Assembly (NCBI RefSeq): GCF_051622035.1
Contig: NC_135360.1
Coordinates: 29,219,206 to 29,283,205 of the forward strand
Direction of reading: 5' to 3'
DNA: 64,000 nt
Origin: Arctopsyche grandis
Taxonomy: Eukaryota; Arthropoda; Insecta; Trichoptera; Hydropsychidae
Positions 1-11,900 of the stretch are shown here, one piece after another. The translations under genes and the position numbers were made by a program. How positions within the stretch are numbered: position 1 is the first letter of the stretch; each line of letters opens with the position of its first letter. The notes below the pieces were generated by a model that saw only the letters and a list, made by a program, of their open reading frames with translations, was not told the DNA's origin and searched no databases.

Positions 1-177
1 ACAGACAGTTCTAAATAATTTTAGCATCAGTCGTATTTGACGCTTGGTGCTCGACGTATGTCCGATAAAAACTTCTCTAATTGTTTATATTACTCACAAG
101 ATGGGCAAGCATCGGTAAAAATTGCACAATGCATTCAAAAACCAACAATAAACAACATGGGGTACATTTTTGGGTTT
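1..177. other. unique AT-rich flank
   Basis: No coding potential, tRNA-like fold or repeat shared with the rest of the window is visible here. Confidence 0.5.
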
Positions 178-532
178 GGTGCATCCGCTCTAAAATCGTC
201 AGATTAACAGAACGGCAGCTTTAAACGTAATTCTCGTTTTCTCGAATGATATATTGCACATCAGATGACGAGTAACCTTTCGATGTGCACAGATGCAATT
301 ATTAAAATTTTAATAAGGCAAGTTTAATAAGGCAAGATTCGATAAGTTCCGAATCTTGCCTTATTAAACTCGCCAGAAAGATCCAACTCAATTTTAATAA
401 TTATCATTTGATCGAAAGGTTACCCGTCATCTGATGTGCAATCTATCATTCGAGAAGATGAGAATTGCATTTCAAGCAGCCGTCCGTTAATCTGTCGTTC
501 AATTTGTCTGGCGATTTTAGAGCGGATGCACC
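178..532. repeat. long foldback (hairpin) element
   Basis: The outer ends are complementary: GGTGCATCCGCTCTAAAATC near 178 pairs with the sequence ending at 532. Complementarity runs inward for about 150 bp per arm with small indels. The centre holds a perfect 21-bp inverted repeat (321-341 against 350-370) around an 8-bp loop. The short open frames at 436-662 lie inside the right arm and are not genes. It is probably a non-autonomous DNA element; no clear target duplication is seen. Confidence 0.8.
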
Positions 533-594
533 GCATCCACATTTTTACAAACCTCTTTTATGTTTCACTTACGATTACAATTCTGAAAAAAATT

Positions 595-665
595 TCACTC
601 TTATCAGATCGTTTTCATACTTTGCCATATGGCTCATTTTGGTCATCAATATAAGTAAATAGTGA
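595..665 (-). repeat. interspersed repeat R1, first half
   Basis: The stretch around CGTTTTCATACTTTGCCATA matches, on the opposite strand, 18130-18200 and 45035-45100. The rest of the same repeat unit appears at 1424-1490, so this copy looks split by about 760 bp. Confidence 0.6.
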
Positions 666-1837
666 ATAGCCCGATGAAAAATCATCGCATGGGTATAAAA
701 TTATTATATACCCGTATAAAACTAAAAAAAAAATCCGGACTCTCATAGATAGTTTTCAATTCTTTATTTGTAATAATTTTCAATTCTTAAAGTTAACGTT
801 AACAAAATGTAATATTTTCCGATTATACACAAACGGTCATTGACCTCGTAACGTTGAATATTATTATTACACATAACAAATTACGTGCATATACATATGA
901 TGTGTATTTACAACACGTATTCTGGGCGAGGATATGGCGTGCGACGCGAGCTCGTGAGGGCCATTGCGTTTGGATCGGAGGGTCCGAGGTTTGATTCCCG
1001 GCGCCCGCGGTGAATGAAATCAATTTTTTTCTCGAATATCGTCAAAATATAAATAATTTAAATTATAATTATAATTTAATTGAAAATAAATACATAAAAA
1101 AATGTTTCAAAACTTCGCTAAATGAAATTATTAAAATTACGTATTTTTATATGGCGAGAAGGAATATTTCAATTAATGTTTAAAAAAAAAAGGCGAAATG
1201 AAAAATTGGATTTGGCGTGATGTCCGAGACCACTAGCTCAATTTAGACCCATATTCGGGCTATTTGGGGTGATCGGTTCGAGTCGCGACAAAGAAGTCTC
1301 GTCGAAAAATGAATTAATCGATTTTTATCGATTCGTTCATTATGTTCGGTGAGAGTTAGGACACACACACACACCCACACACACACACACCCACACACAC
1401 ACACAGATTACCGTCTTTATATATATGATGTATCCTCCGTCATTACGATGGTGAAAAAATATCGTTTAAGACGCGTTTGAAAATTCTCCGACGAAGATGT
1501 GCCTGACGTTAATCGCCCAAAATGTTCGGATGCATTTTTCGCCTACTGTATTGATTTGCTCTATAGGTTCTCATTATCTCTCATATATATTTAGGTCACT
1601 CATATTGTTGTAAATGTTGATCGTGATAGTACTTTAGGTTGTTACGGTCTACACAGCTAGTTTGACACTTGACAAGCACCCATTCGTTCTATTCGCTGAC
1701 TATCGCTTTTAAATCCGAATCTGACCGTTCCGCAAGGAGTTCAACTATTTTTAAACCGCTTTGCGATATTTTACGATCTTTTATTATACATACATACTAA
1801 TTTTTATAAGTAAATTGATCCGATTGTATTCCGTGCG
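666..1837. other. AT-rich region with two tRNA-like SINE-head candidates
   Basis: About 930-1018 and 1207-1275 are GC-richer and end in B-box-like words (GGTTTGATTCC, GGTTCGAGTC) typical of tRNA-derived SINE heads. The second is followed by a body and a (CA)n tract. 1424-1490 matches the second half of repeat R1. The rest is unique; no gene is seen. Confidence 0.4.
1361..1405. repeat. (CA)n microsatellite
   Basis: CA dinucleotide run interrupted by CCCA units. It may be the tail of the SINE-like sequence just before it. Confidence 0.85.
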
Positions 1838-2059
1838 TTGTAGCCTATTTATAGAGACGTACCGCGTAATATTTACAACAATTATTTATGCGTAAGGGCC
1901 CTTCTATTATTATTACTTCTTCTATTTTCTCTGACCCAGAAGGCTTGACAGGAAGACACCAATGCGCCTTCCTGGAAAGAGAAGTGTTATAATAATAGAA
2001 GTTCCTTTACGAATAAATAAATTGTATCAATAATACGCGTTACGTCTCCATAACTACAA
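1838..2059. repeat. foldback element with a SINE/LINE tail at its apex
   Basis: TTGTAG at 1838 pairs with CTACAA ending at 2059. Complementarity continues inward through GAGACGTACCGCGT/ACGCGTTACGTCTC and TATTATTATTACTT/AAGTGTTATAATAATA. The apex (1936-1975) is itself the self-complementary CCAGGAAGG...CCTTCTGG tail motif found at the 3' end of family-1 SINEs. Whether the tail inserted into the foldback or founded it is unclear. Confidence 0.75.
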
Positions 2060-2270
2060 AGCAAGGCATACAATCAAGGTCATCACATATTCACTACAGA
2101 AATTAAAGTTTTGGATAGAACTCGGAATATTGGAAAATTTGATAAACAAAACCTGGTTTTTTAAAAAGTCGATTTTTGTATAAACCATACGAGTTAGTAA
2201 CCTAGAATGATAAGATTAATTTACTTAATTTATCATAGTTTCATTGAACTTTTACTTCATAAATGCTTAA

Positions 2271-2798
2271 GAGGGCTGGACAGCAGCGCCTTGTCCATAC
2301 AAACGTACTATACTTCTCCCTTCCTCAATTATGGCACTAGAGAAATTATTTTTTAATATGCTATGGATATCCACCATTGGGGTGCATCTATTGTTTTATT
2401 TTTTTGATTAATTATTTTTTATAGGAGCTAGGAGCCGCCAAACATCTATAAAATCGCCTCTATTTTACACCCACGAAACGAGTCCAGCTTGCTTGTTTAA
2501 CGGTCGATTTTAAAAAAATACGCAGATAGATGCACAGAAAGTATCTTTCTTATACCGATGATGATATTTTTTTAAAAATTGGTCCAGTTTTGGAGGAAAA
2601 AATAGGAGAATACGAAACCTCGATTTTGTCAATTTAAAATACGTTTTATCTGGTCGAAGCGCAACTGTCGCATTCACTCAATATATATATATATATATTG
2701 ATATATATTGTCGCATTCACTCAATATATACATACACTCAATATATATATCGAAGAAAGGAACTGTAACAAAATTAAGGTTTCGGGTGTACAGCCCTC
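2271..2798 (+). mobile_element. MITE with TTAA flank and GAGGGCTG terminal repeats, copy 1
   Basis: The element begins GAGGGCTGGACAGCAGCGCC right after TTAA (2267-2270) and ends CAGCCCTC at 2798. Here the right flank reads TTCA. A near-identical copy lies inverted at 20008-20533 with TTAA on both sides. No transposase is encoded. TTAA targets are typical of the piggyBac superfamily, so it may be a non-autonomous piggyBac-like element; that assignment is inference. It contains a (TA)n tract near 2680-2745. Confidence 0.85.
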
Positions 2799-3404
2799 TT
2801 CAAGACAAAAAAAATATTTTTATATAATACCGAACTTCATACGAAATTTAATTCATTTTTATCAACATATGTATGTATGTACTTTGACTAATCACCATAT
2901 CAACTTCATATGTATTATTCTTATTTTTTGCTGGATTCAATGACATAAGGTGATCTAATCAACAATATCATCCAGAATTTATAGCGACCCTTATTTTAAT
3001 GAAATGTACATAGTTCTACGTCATAAAAAAGTTTATATCTTATGATGTGTTATGGGATGTTGCCGTAGCTGGCGATCGAAACGCGATTGTCTTCACGTCT
3101 TCAGTAATGAAACCCATAGGCAAGAACGACTATGTGCATACATATGTATGTAAGTCAGGGTTGGCACACTGGGGGCCCATTTCGTCGGATACTGTAATCC
3201 TGGTCTCGTGTCAAATGTGCGCGCCCTGCAATTAGCACGCTTTGATTCCGACCATACCATTTGAGAATTGTCCGTTTATGTGCGACCGTTGCTAACGTGG
3301 CCTTTCACATTTACAAATTACAATTGTGCAGCTTTCCAGTTAAATTTATCAACAATTGTAATGTTGGAGAAGTGAGATAGAGAAAAATATTATTTATATG
3401 TACT
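2799..3404. other. unique sequence
   Basis: Nothing recognisable. The short frames at 3047-3235 and 3311-3529 have no domain signature. Confidence 0.4.
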
Positions 3405-3742
3405 ACTAGCTGAACCTGGTATCCGTTGCAATGCCAGAATAAGGGATACAATTCCCGTTCCCGTTTCCGTTTCAAGTGATAGTTGGAGCTGAAGTAACGT
3501 CTCTTCAACGCCGTGTCGTCATAAACCAATTGGTAACGTGGTTACCAACGAACACATTTCCTTGACTACACAATGGCGCTTCAAACTTTCGCGTAAGTAA
3601 AATCGTAATTACGAATATTACTATTGAGGTTTTTCCCGTTTTTTATTCACAGTAAGCTTCCCGGACATGCATACAATAAATCCTGAAAGTTCCATCGTAA
3701 TCGGTTGAGTGGTTTAGGAGCCTATAAGAGACAGATAAATTT
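3405..3742 (+). repeat. interspersed repeat starting ACTAGCTGAACC
   Basis: It shares its start (ACTAGCTGAACC-GG-AT-CGTTGCAATGCC), a middle block near AAAATCGTAATTACGAATAT and an end block (GAAAGTTCCATCGTAATCGG) with 37076-37440. Both copies run into AT-rich simple sequence. It is a non-coding interspersed repeat, probably a non-autonomous retroelement; the class is not certain. Confidence 0.7.
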
Positions 3743-3746
3743 ATAT

Positions 3747-4048
3747 ATTTTATTTATTCTATTTTATTTTATTCTAAACAGACCATTGTGGCATAACAGG
3801 AATTCCTAAAGCGCCACAATGGTCAAAAAATATAACACAAAAAAAACAAAACAACAATTAAACATAAATTAATACATAACGAAAATAATATACTCATCAA
3901 TTATACATAAAAAAATACATTTGAACATAAACATAAATACATCCATACATAAACATAAAAAATAGCATTTAATAATAACAGATAAAGTAAAAATATCAAA
4001 TAAAATATAGCATAAGGAATGCTTTGCACCTACAGCCAGTTTCAATAA
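3747..4048 (-). repeat. family-2 SINE/LINE 3' end with tail hairpin
   Basis: Read on the minus strand this ends in a stem-loop, GACCATTGTGG...CCACAATGGTC (3781-3824), followed by an A-rich tail (3747-3780). The loop resembles that of family 1. The body matches 34300-34560, sharing an AGATAAAGTAAAAATATCAA block. It is probably the 3' untranslated end of a CR1/L2-type LINE or its SINE; no coding part is present. Confidence 0.65.
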
Positions 4049-4050
4049 AG

Positions 4051-4112
4051 ACTAATGTTGTGCCCGTTGATTTCAACGGGTGGTTTCGGAAAGTAATTGA
4101 TACGCGAACTAA
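4051..4112 (+). repeat. short repeat ACTAATGTTGTGCCCG with hairpin
   Basis: It carries CCCGTTGATTTCAACGGG, a small perfect hairpin, then GGTTTCGGAAAG. The same start occurs at 15638 and, inverted, near 18395. Truncated here by the solo LTR that follows. Confidence 0.6.
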
Positions 4113-4125
4113 AATAAAGTTATAT

Positions 4126-4503
4126 TGTAGCATATGCTAAAAAGAGCCGCTGTTTTAATTGATTTCCGAGGATTATCTCCAGGCTTAAGTGCAGTCGGTT
4201 AACAATGGAGACCCCCGAATTGACTTAGTGGTCGGTCACTTCCCGCTAGAGTTCTCATAAACAGCGCGAAAGCGTGGGACTGCATGCCGAGACCGTGGGA
4301 CTGCTTATTTGGTACGTGAATATAACAATAGGTAAACGTACGCGTCAAGGAAGATGCAGTGAGTGACCTCCCCTTTATAAGCAGGTACTTAGGCCATATG
4401 AAGGCATTCTGAACGCAGCACTGGCAGTGCGTGAATCACCCAATAAATGCTGTGAAGCGACTTTGGCCTTTTATTTGGATCCTCCACCCACCCCTACGCA
4501 ACA
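4126..4503 (+). mobile_element. solo LTR (copy C)
   Basis: It starts TGTAGCATATGC and ends CTACGCAACA, matching copies at 7698-8079 and 32556-32932. It contains a TATA-like CCTTTATAAGCAGG near 4370 and an AATAAA signal at 4442, as in LTR promoters and polyadenylation sites. Flanks read ATAT (left) and ATAC (right), so the target duplication is imperfect. No internal gag-pol region is present. The 109-aa minus-strand frame overlapping it is a shadow. A 4-bp duplication suits Gypsy-type elements. Confidence 0.8.
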
Positions 4504-4660
4504 ATACGAAATTTTGATTAATTGATATGACAACCAAGTAAACAAATACTACATATGTATATACAAAGGTTCTTTTATATCTAGACAGCAAATTCAGACG
4601 GGAAAATATCGTTTTTTGTTTTCTATTCATATAAATCACTAATTTATTACAAACATACCC
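4504..4660 (+). repeat. LTR-downstream repeat D1
   Basis: The sequence after the LTR (GATTAATTGATATGA..., TATATCTAGACAG...) matches that following the LTR at 8080-8218 but not the one at 32933. The segment is itself repeated or was moved by recombination. Confidence 0.7.
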
Positions 4661-5982
4661 ACATATATCACGTCCGTTTTTATATATATTATATATCAAA
4701 CTTGTTGCTTTTGATTTTGTTCGATGGTTTGAACAAATGTCAGATTTCCCTCTTTTTTGGACCAAATCAAATCTTGAAAAATGTATACCAAAAGTAAATC
4801 AAACCTTGACCGATGATATTGAGTATTATTTGTGTGTAAAATTATTTATTATTTTCAACAGTTTATTTCAAGTTATGTATAATATTTGGAATATGAGAGC
4901 TGTCTATATTTCAACTCCTATGAGCTATTAAATAAACCCTACGAGCTATTTTTCAGATTATGTATGTACAATTTATTTCGAAAAGTTCAACTTAAAACTG
5001 TAAATATAACAGGTATATGTATTTTAATATTATTCGACGGAGTTTGAGCTTAGAGATACAATCATGCTCGGAATTTTTATATAGAAACTTTAGGAAAACT
5101 CATAATAATATGTCAAATGCTCAGAATTCCAGCATATACATACATATATACATATGTATATTTATGTATTTACATACAAACTTACATGTTTTTATTTCAC
5201 TATTTACATGTACATATGTACATATGTAAATATGAAAACTGTCTACATAGTTTCATTATTATTATAAATTTACGCTTCAATATGAATTTTACTAAACTAT
5301 TCTTACCATAAATATTTATATTATATGTAAACTCATTTTCCTTAAATTTACGCTTCAATTAAAATTTTAGATTTTAGTAAATTTACATAATTATATTTTT
5401 CATCGATCAGATTATATATGGTTATTATGTGTGTGTTTGATTTGAAATTTACGTATTATATAAAATTATGTAATAAATATGAACATATATACATACATAT
5501 ATTACATAAAATTTTATATCGGTACTTACGTATTCTAGTGGATATTATTTTTTTTACCTATTATATGTATGTAATTCTAGTAAAAACATTTTTGCTGAGA
5601 GATAGATATGCCGTAATACTTTTTTCAATATAATATTATTCAAGCGTTACGATTCTTTGGCCACTTTTCAACTTTTTCATGAAAACACATTAAGAAAACC
5701 TACTATAACTTAAATGATAAAAGCTCTCCAAATTTATTACATACATACATACATACATATTTTCTGAGAAAAAAGTCTTTACGATATTTTTCAAGCAAAA
5801 TCTTTAGAAAGTGCTTACGAAATCATAACTACTTTTTATTATTGATAGATGATATTGTCCATTCACTGCCAAAATATTTAACTTTACTTAAATTTAATTC
5901 CAAACAATAGATTCGAATGTTTAATCATTTAAAAAAAAAAAAATTCTTTCAATATAAAAATGAGTTTATTAAAAAAAAAACA
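4661..5982. other. AT-rich, microsatellite-rich stretch
   Basis: Holds TACA/TATG tetranucleotide runs (5140-5230, 5480-5510, 5740-5760) and poly-A runs near 5930-5980. No gene seen. Confidence 0.5.
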
Positions 5983-6222
5983 TGTTACAACTTTCAGTTA
6001 ATTAACTACATACATGCGACTCACCAGGGTAGATTACGTGCCTAGACAATAGACACATTATTGGATCGGGGAAGCTGTGCTGGGCAACCTGTCCTTTATA
6101 GGGAGTACACACGGTAGATCAGATTATTCTGGAGTGGGGGGTAGATCTCCTGAATCGTTGAATAAATACTGTGAAGTGACTTTGGCCTTTCATTTGGATC
6201 CTGAATCCACCCCTATGCAACA
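5983..6222 (+). mobile_element. diverged or partial solo LTR
   Basis: The right part (AATAAATACTGTGAAGTGAC, GGATCCTGAATCCACCCC, end ATGCAACA at 6222) matches the solo-LTR family, and a TTTATA motif lies near 6093. The left end is uncertain; TGTTACAAC at 5983 is a possible start. Confidence 0.6.
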
Positions 6223-7567
6223 ACAGCATCAAAAAATGCAAAGGATATTCATAAATGCTTCATTTTTTTGAATATAAATGGGAAAATAAGGGAAATATTT
6301 AGATTTTAGCAATCTTATTTTAAAAATTTAAAAACTAATGATAATCTTTGTTCACTTTATCAGTTTAAATAATTTATGCTTTGTATTAAGTACGATTCTA
6401 AACTCCAAAGAAATGTAAAGTAGTAAATACAGTGAGTGGGTGGCAAGAATATTTTCACAAGCAGTCAGATGTCATTACGTCGATCTGACAGACAATTGTG
6501 ATGATATTTTATTTATTTAATTAATGATTAAATACCTCTAGTATCAAACTTGAGGCATTTGCTTACTTAAATGGGAGCTATCCCACGTATTTAAGTAAAA
6601 TATCAATACAATCGGAAGAGCAGAAGTGGTTCAAAATCAGCTTACAAACTTTGCACTATGAACGTACAGCTAGAGAAAAAATAAAAAAAATTGACTTTGT
6701 CCTATAAATAAGTATACGAGATATTCATATAAACAGAACAGATATGTTAAAAATTCAAAGCAAAAGTTTTATATAATTTAATTTTATATAAATACATATT
6801 CTGTGTGCGAAATATTGTATTTCCAAAGAAACATTAAGCATTTCAAAAAATCAACCAGATGGAAATTTCCACAAAGACCCGTGGAAAACAGGACTTATGG
6901 GAACCCCACACATACATATTGAATTATATTCAGCAAAGTTCATTAAGTTATTCGCGAAGGTATTTATTACGTGCTTTTTATTGGTGCCACCACTATATAG
7001 TTTACACATTTTCTCGTCAATTTTCTACCAAACACCTCCCCCACCCCCTCCCCATCCCCCGTTTCAAAGCGACCTATTGTTCGCAAGTGAACAAGTCGTC
7101 ATCGCGGATTGATGTGAAATCGATTAGTTTCAGCGGCCGCCCCAGGGCGCGTAATGGTTACGTTGACGTATCACGCGACATTTGTTGGCGGCTAACAAGC
7201 GGTCTTTATCAAAATACCACCGTCAATTTGCATAAATAATCTTTTGTCGGGGTTCAGAACAATGCGTGGGTAGGTGGTTTTAAAGAGTGCGAGAGAGAGA
7301 GAGAAAAAAAGAGACGACTGGGCGTGTGAATATCGGCGATTTTCATACTGTGGAATTTGCGCGTACACAATATTATGGACATATTTCAGACTCGGCTATT
7401 TGGGTTGACGACCCGAAAATATAAGTCTTTATTGCTTATTGCCGGCGAAAATAAATATGAGAAAAAATTTATACATATTTGTATGTATGTATGTACATAC
7501 GTGTGAAGATAGTCAGCCGTTACGCCGTGATATGTGGCACCGTAAGTTGGTCCATTTTCACATCTGG
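6223..7567. other. unique region with a GC-richer island
   Basis: 6223-6990 is AT-rich and unique. About 7020-7400 is GC-richer: a C-rich run at 7035-7060, CGATTAGTTTCAGCGGCCGC near 7121 and a (GA)n run at 7290-7315. Frames at 6859-7239 show no domain. It may be a conserved non-coding island; no gene is claimed. Confidence 0.4.
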
Positions 7568-7697
7568 AAACTTATATTAAGCAATAAAATTTACAGTCAT
7601 TTAAACACACTGAATAATACCGTAGAAAGTACTTTGTAAGTTGTATGTATTTATATTTTTTCAATTTAAGATTTTCTCACATTTATAGTGAAAATAC
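7568..7697 (+). repeat. LTR-upstream repeat U1
   Basis: The 130 bp before the LTR match the 126 bp before the LTR at 32556 almost exactly, but not the upstream flank of the LTR at 4126. Confidence 0.8.
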
Positions 7698-8079
7698 TGT
7701 AGTATGTGCTAAAAGGAGCCGCCGTTATAATTGGTTTTCGAGGATTATCTCCAGGGTTAAGTGTTGTCGGCTAACAATGGAGACCACCCGAATGGACTTA
7801 GTGGTCGGTAACTGCAGCCAGCCACTTCCCGCTAGAGTTCTCAGAACTGACAGCGCGAAACTGTGGGACTGCATATCTGGTACGGTACGTGATGTATAAC
7901 AATAGGTAAACAAACGTGTCGAGGAAAATGCACTAAGCGATCTGCCCTTTATAAGCAGGTACTTAGGCCATACCAAGGCATTCAGCACTGGCAGTGCGTG
8001 AATCTCCATAATCACCCAATAAATGCTGTGAAGTGACTTTGGCCTTTTATTTGGATCCTCCACCCACCCCTACGCAACA
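7698..8079 (+). mobile_element. solo LTR (copy A) with ATAC target duplication
   Basis: TGTAGTATGTGC...CTACGCAACA, 382 bp, flanked by ATAC at 7694-7697 and 8080-8083. TATA-like CCTTTATAAGCAGG near 7949 and AATAAA near 8019 mark promoter and polyadenylation signals. The frames overlapping it (7645-7899, 7725-8063) are not genes. Confidence 0.85.
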
Positions 8080-8218
8080 ATACTAAATGTTGATTAATTG
8101 ATATGATAACCAAGTAAACAAATACTACATATATAAAAAGGTTCGTTTATATCTAGACAGAAAATTCAGACGGAAAAATAAGTTTTTTTTTCTATTCATA
8201 TAAATCACTAATTTATTT
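8080..8218 (+). repeat. LTR-downstream repeat D1, second copy
   Basis: Matches 4504-4640 closely up to the point where the SINE tail begins. Confidence 0.7.
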
Positions 8219-8662
8219 ATTATTTATTTATTTATTACATTTTTATAACAGGAAGGCCTTACAGGTAAATCCCAGTGCGCTTTGCTGGCCAATTACAAAC
8301 AATGCATCATTTTTTTTATTAGACAAGTCGCTGAATTACGAGACACCGATAACGAATTAACGAGACATCTGTGAATTGTACATAATATTTATTGTACATT
8401 AATCATACTCAAATAGTGGTGACACAGTAGGTAGGAAAGATTTTAGCCAATTTTAATCGGGAACCGTTTCAACAATGAAATCAGAAAAATTGACAAACTC
8501 TGATAGGAAACGATCGACCTGGAGACACAATATCTAAGTCTAACCAGCAGCACTACAGATATACAGAGAAAAATTCTTTTCAATGGAGGTCAGCTCATGG
8601 GATCGAACCCGGTGCCTCTCGGTGCTAGGCAGAAGCTTAACGATCGAGCTTTGCTGCTGGCT
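8219..8662 (-). mobile_element. family-1 SINE, full length
   Basis: On the minus strand: a tRNA-like head (GCCAGCAGC..., B box GGTTCGATCC near 8604), the shared central domain (GGTCGATCGTTTCCTATCAG, 8500-8520), and the tail hairpin at 8249-8289 followed by a T-rich (A-rich in sense) end. Pol III head, core and LINE-like tail are the standard SINE plan. Confidence 0.85.
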
Positions 8663-8849
8663 TATAATGAACAAGAGTTTACAATACCGGTACTAATGAA
8701 ACCGGTTTTAACGATTTTTTCCAAATATTCAACCTTTAAAATTACAGGAACTATTAATACATCGGTAGTACAGGAAATGATTATTTCAATTGTATTAGTA
8801 GAATTGTTTTGCATTTATAAAAAACGTTTTAACGGCTAATTTATATAAA
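8663..8849. other. unique AT-rich spacer
   Basis: Nothing recognisable beyond part of the 80-aa frame 8597-8839, which begins in the SINE and is not a gene. Confidence 0.4.
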
Positions 8850-8943
8850 GTGTCCCGACAAAACCGCGCAGGACAATATCGCAGGGACAAAATCTCTTGG
8901 ACTAAACCGCGCAGCGACAAAATCGCGCGGTTTAGGTCTAACG
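8850..8943 (+). repeat. five-unit degenerate tandem repeat, GACAAAACCGCGC type
   Basis: About five units of 14-16 bp, each beginning GGACA/CGACA and ending in a CGCGC-like word (for example GGGACAAAATCTCTT, GCGACAAAATCGCGC). The same plan recurs at 34905-34990, 45565-45655 and 16185-16250 with different words. Possibly a transposon terminus. Confidence 0.7.
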
Positions 8944-11900
8944 TATAATGAAAATCCGATACAACACAGTAATGATAAAATAAGAATCGATTATTTATTT
9001 TGAAAGTGTAATTTTTAGATTTTAATTATACAAAAATCTTATATTTTGTGGAAACTAAAATTTCCAATGCATTTCTCAGTGATTTTTCAGGTAGAAATGT
9101 TCATCGAATAATGCAACGGACGTTAGCTGTGTCCCGTGAGAATTAAGCCTTTCAGATTTGAAAGCGTAAAATCCATTAGAGAATACTTCCATTTAAAACG
9201 TGCAAAGAAATACATTATATATAAGGTATATTTTATATTTCATTTCCAAATTTGTTTTTAAATAAGCTTATTTAAACTGAAATGGAAAATTTTTCGCGAA
9301 GAAATCATAGTCATATTGCGGGATATTCAAAGCTATTATTTATAACTATGGCTTTATTTTAAAAAAATAACAAAACAAAAACCGGTATAAAAGAGCTTTT
9401 AGTATTAAAGTATTATATTTTCCAAAAAAATAATCGAAAAGAAACAAGTTGAAGTTTATAATAAAACGACGTATTAAAATTGATGAAGTTTAATAAATAT
9501 TTATAATATTATAAATTTACACATAAAATAAAAAGTGATATACGTCAAAATATATTAAATTAAAGATCAGGTACAAATAGAATCTATTTATTCAATATAT
9601 TCAAGTAAACATATTTTTTCTTCAATAATAACCATTAAAAATTTATCAGGATTTCAAATATTTTAAGCCGCGTACGCAGGCTTCTGAAAAAATACTTGGA
9701 ATTATTCTTACATTTTAATAAGCAGGATATAATATAAATATTTGCGTTCAACAAATATTTAATGGCTATTTCTAGTACGCGTTTATCCGTAATTCACAAT
9801 ATATTTACCTATATATATCGCGCTATTTTCCCGTTTTTTTTTTCGAGTTAACTTTTCACGGACAAACCTTCAAAAGCATTGCACTGAGGTCGAGCATGTC
9901 ATGCCTCATTAATGGGCCACTTAGTGCCTTAAGGGTTGAGTTTGGGGGATATAGTTTTAGGGTCAATCGTTAAAAAAATGATTACGACGCTGGATAAAAG
10001 AGAGAGTTTGCGCTGGCTGGAAATTTTCCACAGACGGAAAAGTCACCTGGCGTTATTGTGTGGGAAAATTTACGATGATGAGACTCGACTCTAATAAACA
10101 GTGTCGACTTTTTCCATCAAATCAAAGGGTGCATCGTTCCGATCGTAAAGTCACAATTGTGAGGTCGAAGACCCAAAGGATGAGGTCCGAAGGTGGTTTT
10201 CCACATATCGAGATAACTTGCCAAACATATTGTACGTATTGTATAAAGTATGAATGTATGGCTAGACATCATTCAACTTAGGATTTCAAATATCATCATA
10301 CATCTCGAGATATATTGAGTCTTTTAAATTAAACATATCGAGCGTATCACGTTTTTATACACCGTCATATCAGTGGCTTCTTAAAGGGATGATAAAATTA
10401 TTTTATTTTTATTTTTATATAAATTTTTTTTTATATAAATTTTTTAAAAACCGTGTACAATAATAAGCGAGAATATAAGATAGATAAGAATAAGCTAAAA
10501 GTAAAATATTGAATAATTATAAAATAACTTTTCAATCAGCTATAGATATATTATACATGTAGGTAAATTCAAATCTATTTATACACATTTATTTACGTCG
10601 CAGTTTCTTTGTTTTCAAATACAAAAGAAAACATCAAAGAGATATAATATAACATTTAATTAGAATCAAAAAGGAAAATAGGTGTTTATTAACAAGCAAC
10701 GCATAAAGAAATTCATTCAAATATTTTTAAATGAAACAAAGCATACCATTGTGATACTCAAATTTAAAAAAAAAAACAAAAAAAAATAGGTAGATCAAGT
10801 GATAGCCACTGATTGTTTTTATTGGCAATCTTTTAACCAACACAGCCTCAGAACAAAATAAAATACAAACGTCGGAAAAATACCATCAAGAAAATCATTA
10901 GATGAACTGGAAATATAAACGGCCACTGGGATAAATAGTCTGTCCATTGGCGATGGAAAAGCTTTTCGTTTTTCATGCACCGCAATCGAACGACACCTGT
11001 AAGTTTTCCAAACCATTGAACTGCAAATGCAATTATATATCGCCGTGTAATTCAAGACATACCTTCTGTGGATATTAAGCGATGTTTCCGGACACGTAAA
11101 CTTGAATTATTATGACTCGTTTGCGATATCAAGTGTCCGGGACCGGTAATAATTTGGGCTCGTGTTTTGCTCGCGCGAAAGCCTTCCCTTATAGCAATAT
11201 ATCACAGAAACTATTCGCAGTGACAAATATTTTAGAAGGCGTGTTTCACATGACACGTAAGGGCCAGGTGAGAGTGAAAATATTAAATTTCTCGTTACGT
11301 TTTTGACGTTTCTGGCGTGATAAAGGTACGGTGGGGGGGATGAGGGGCCTGTAAATAAATTTCCAGGTTTTTATGCGAAAACAACGCAACAAAAGGGGGC
11401 TGTTTTCTTATTTAATTAAGCGACGTCATTAAAATATGCCGTGCCTTTAATATTATCGTCCGGAATTCGGGATCTAATTGGATACGTTTCAAACAATGTG
11501 ACCCGAGAAGCGAGTGTGGGCTTTGCAAATTAGTCATCTGTGTTTTTCGTTTTCCAATTAAATTACCTCAGAAAATGCCAAACTTTTTCAGTTCAAACAA
11601 GTCTATATACACTCTTTATTTTATTTCCATAGTCTCATTATAAGGTTATATCTGGCTTCTTTTATGTTTGTTTGGTTCAAATTTTGCAATCAATTTTTAA
11701 TCCACTTCTACTTGTTTATGTGGCCGCATAAAATACAATAATCGATCAAAATTTTCCCACCCCAAGTTTATTTATATTATACAATAAAACTAATTAAATT
11801 AAGCTGAACTTTTCATATAGTAAATAATAAAATTGTTTATGGTGTTTCAACGTAGAATTTTCTTTCGTTTTCCAAGATTGACCATAAAATCTTTCAATTC

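Noticed and set aside
928..1016. Possible functional tRNA
   Set aside because: Only the B-box/T-arm half looks tRNA-like; no full cloverleaf with anticodon arm could be drawn, so a SINE head is likelier.
7645..8063. Frames of 84 and 112 codons on opposite strands, also at 32500-32916 and 4436-4765
   Set aside because: They lie inside solo LTRs and recur only because the LTR recurs.
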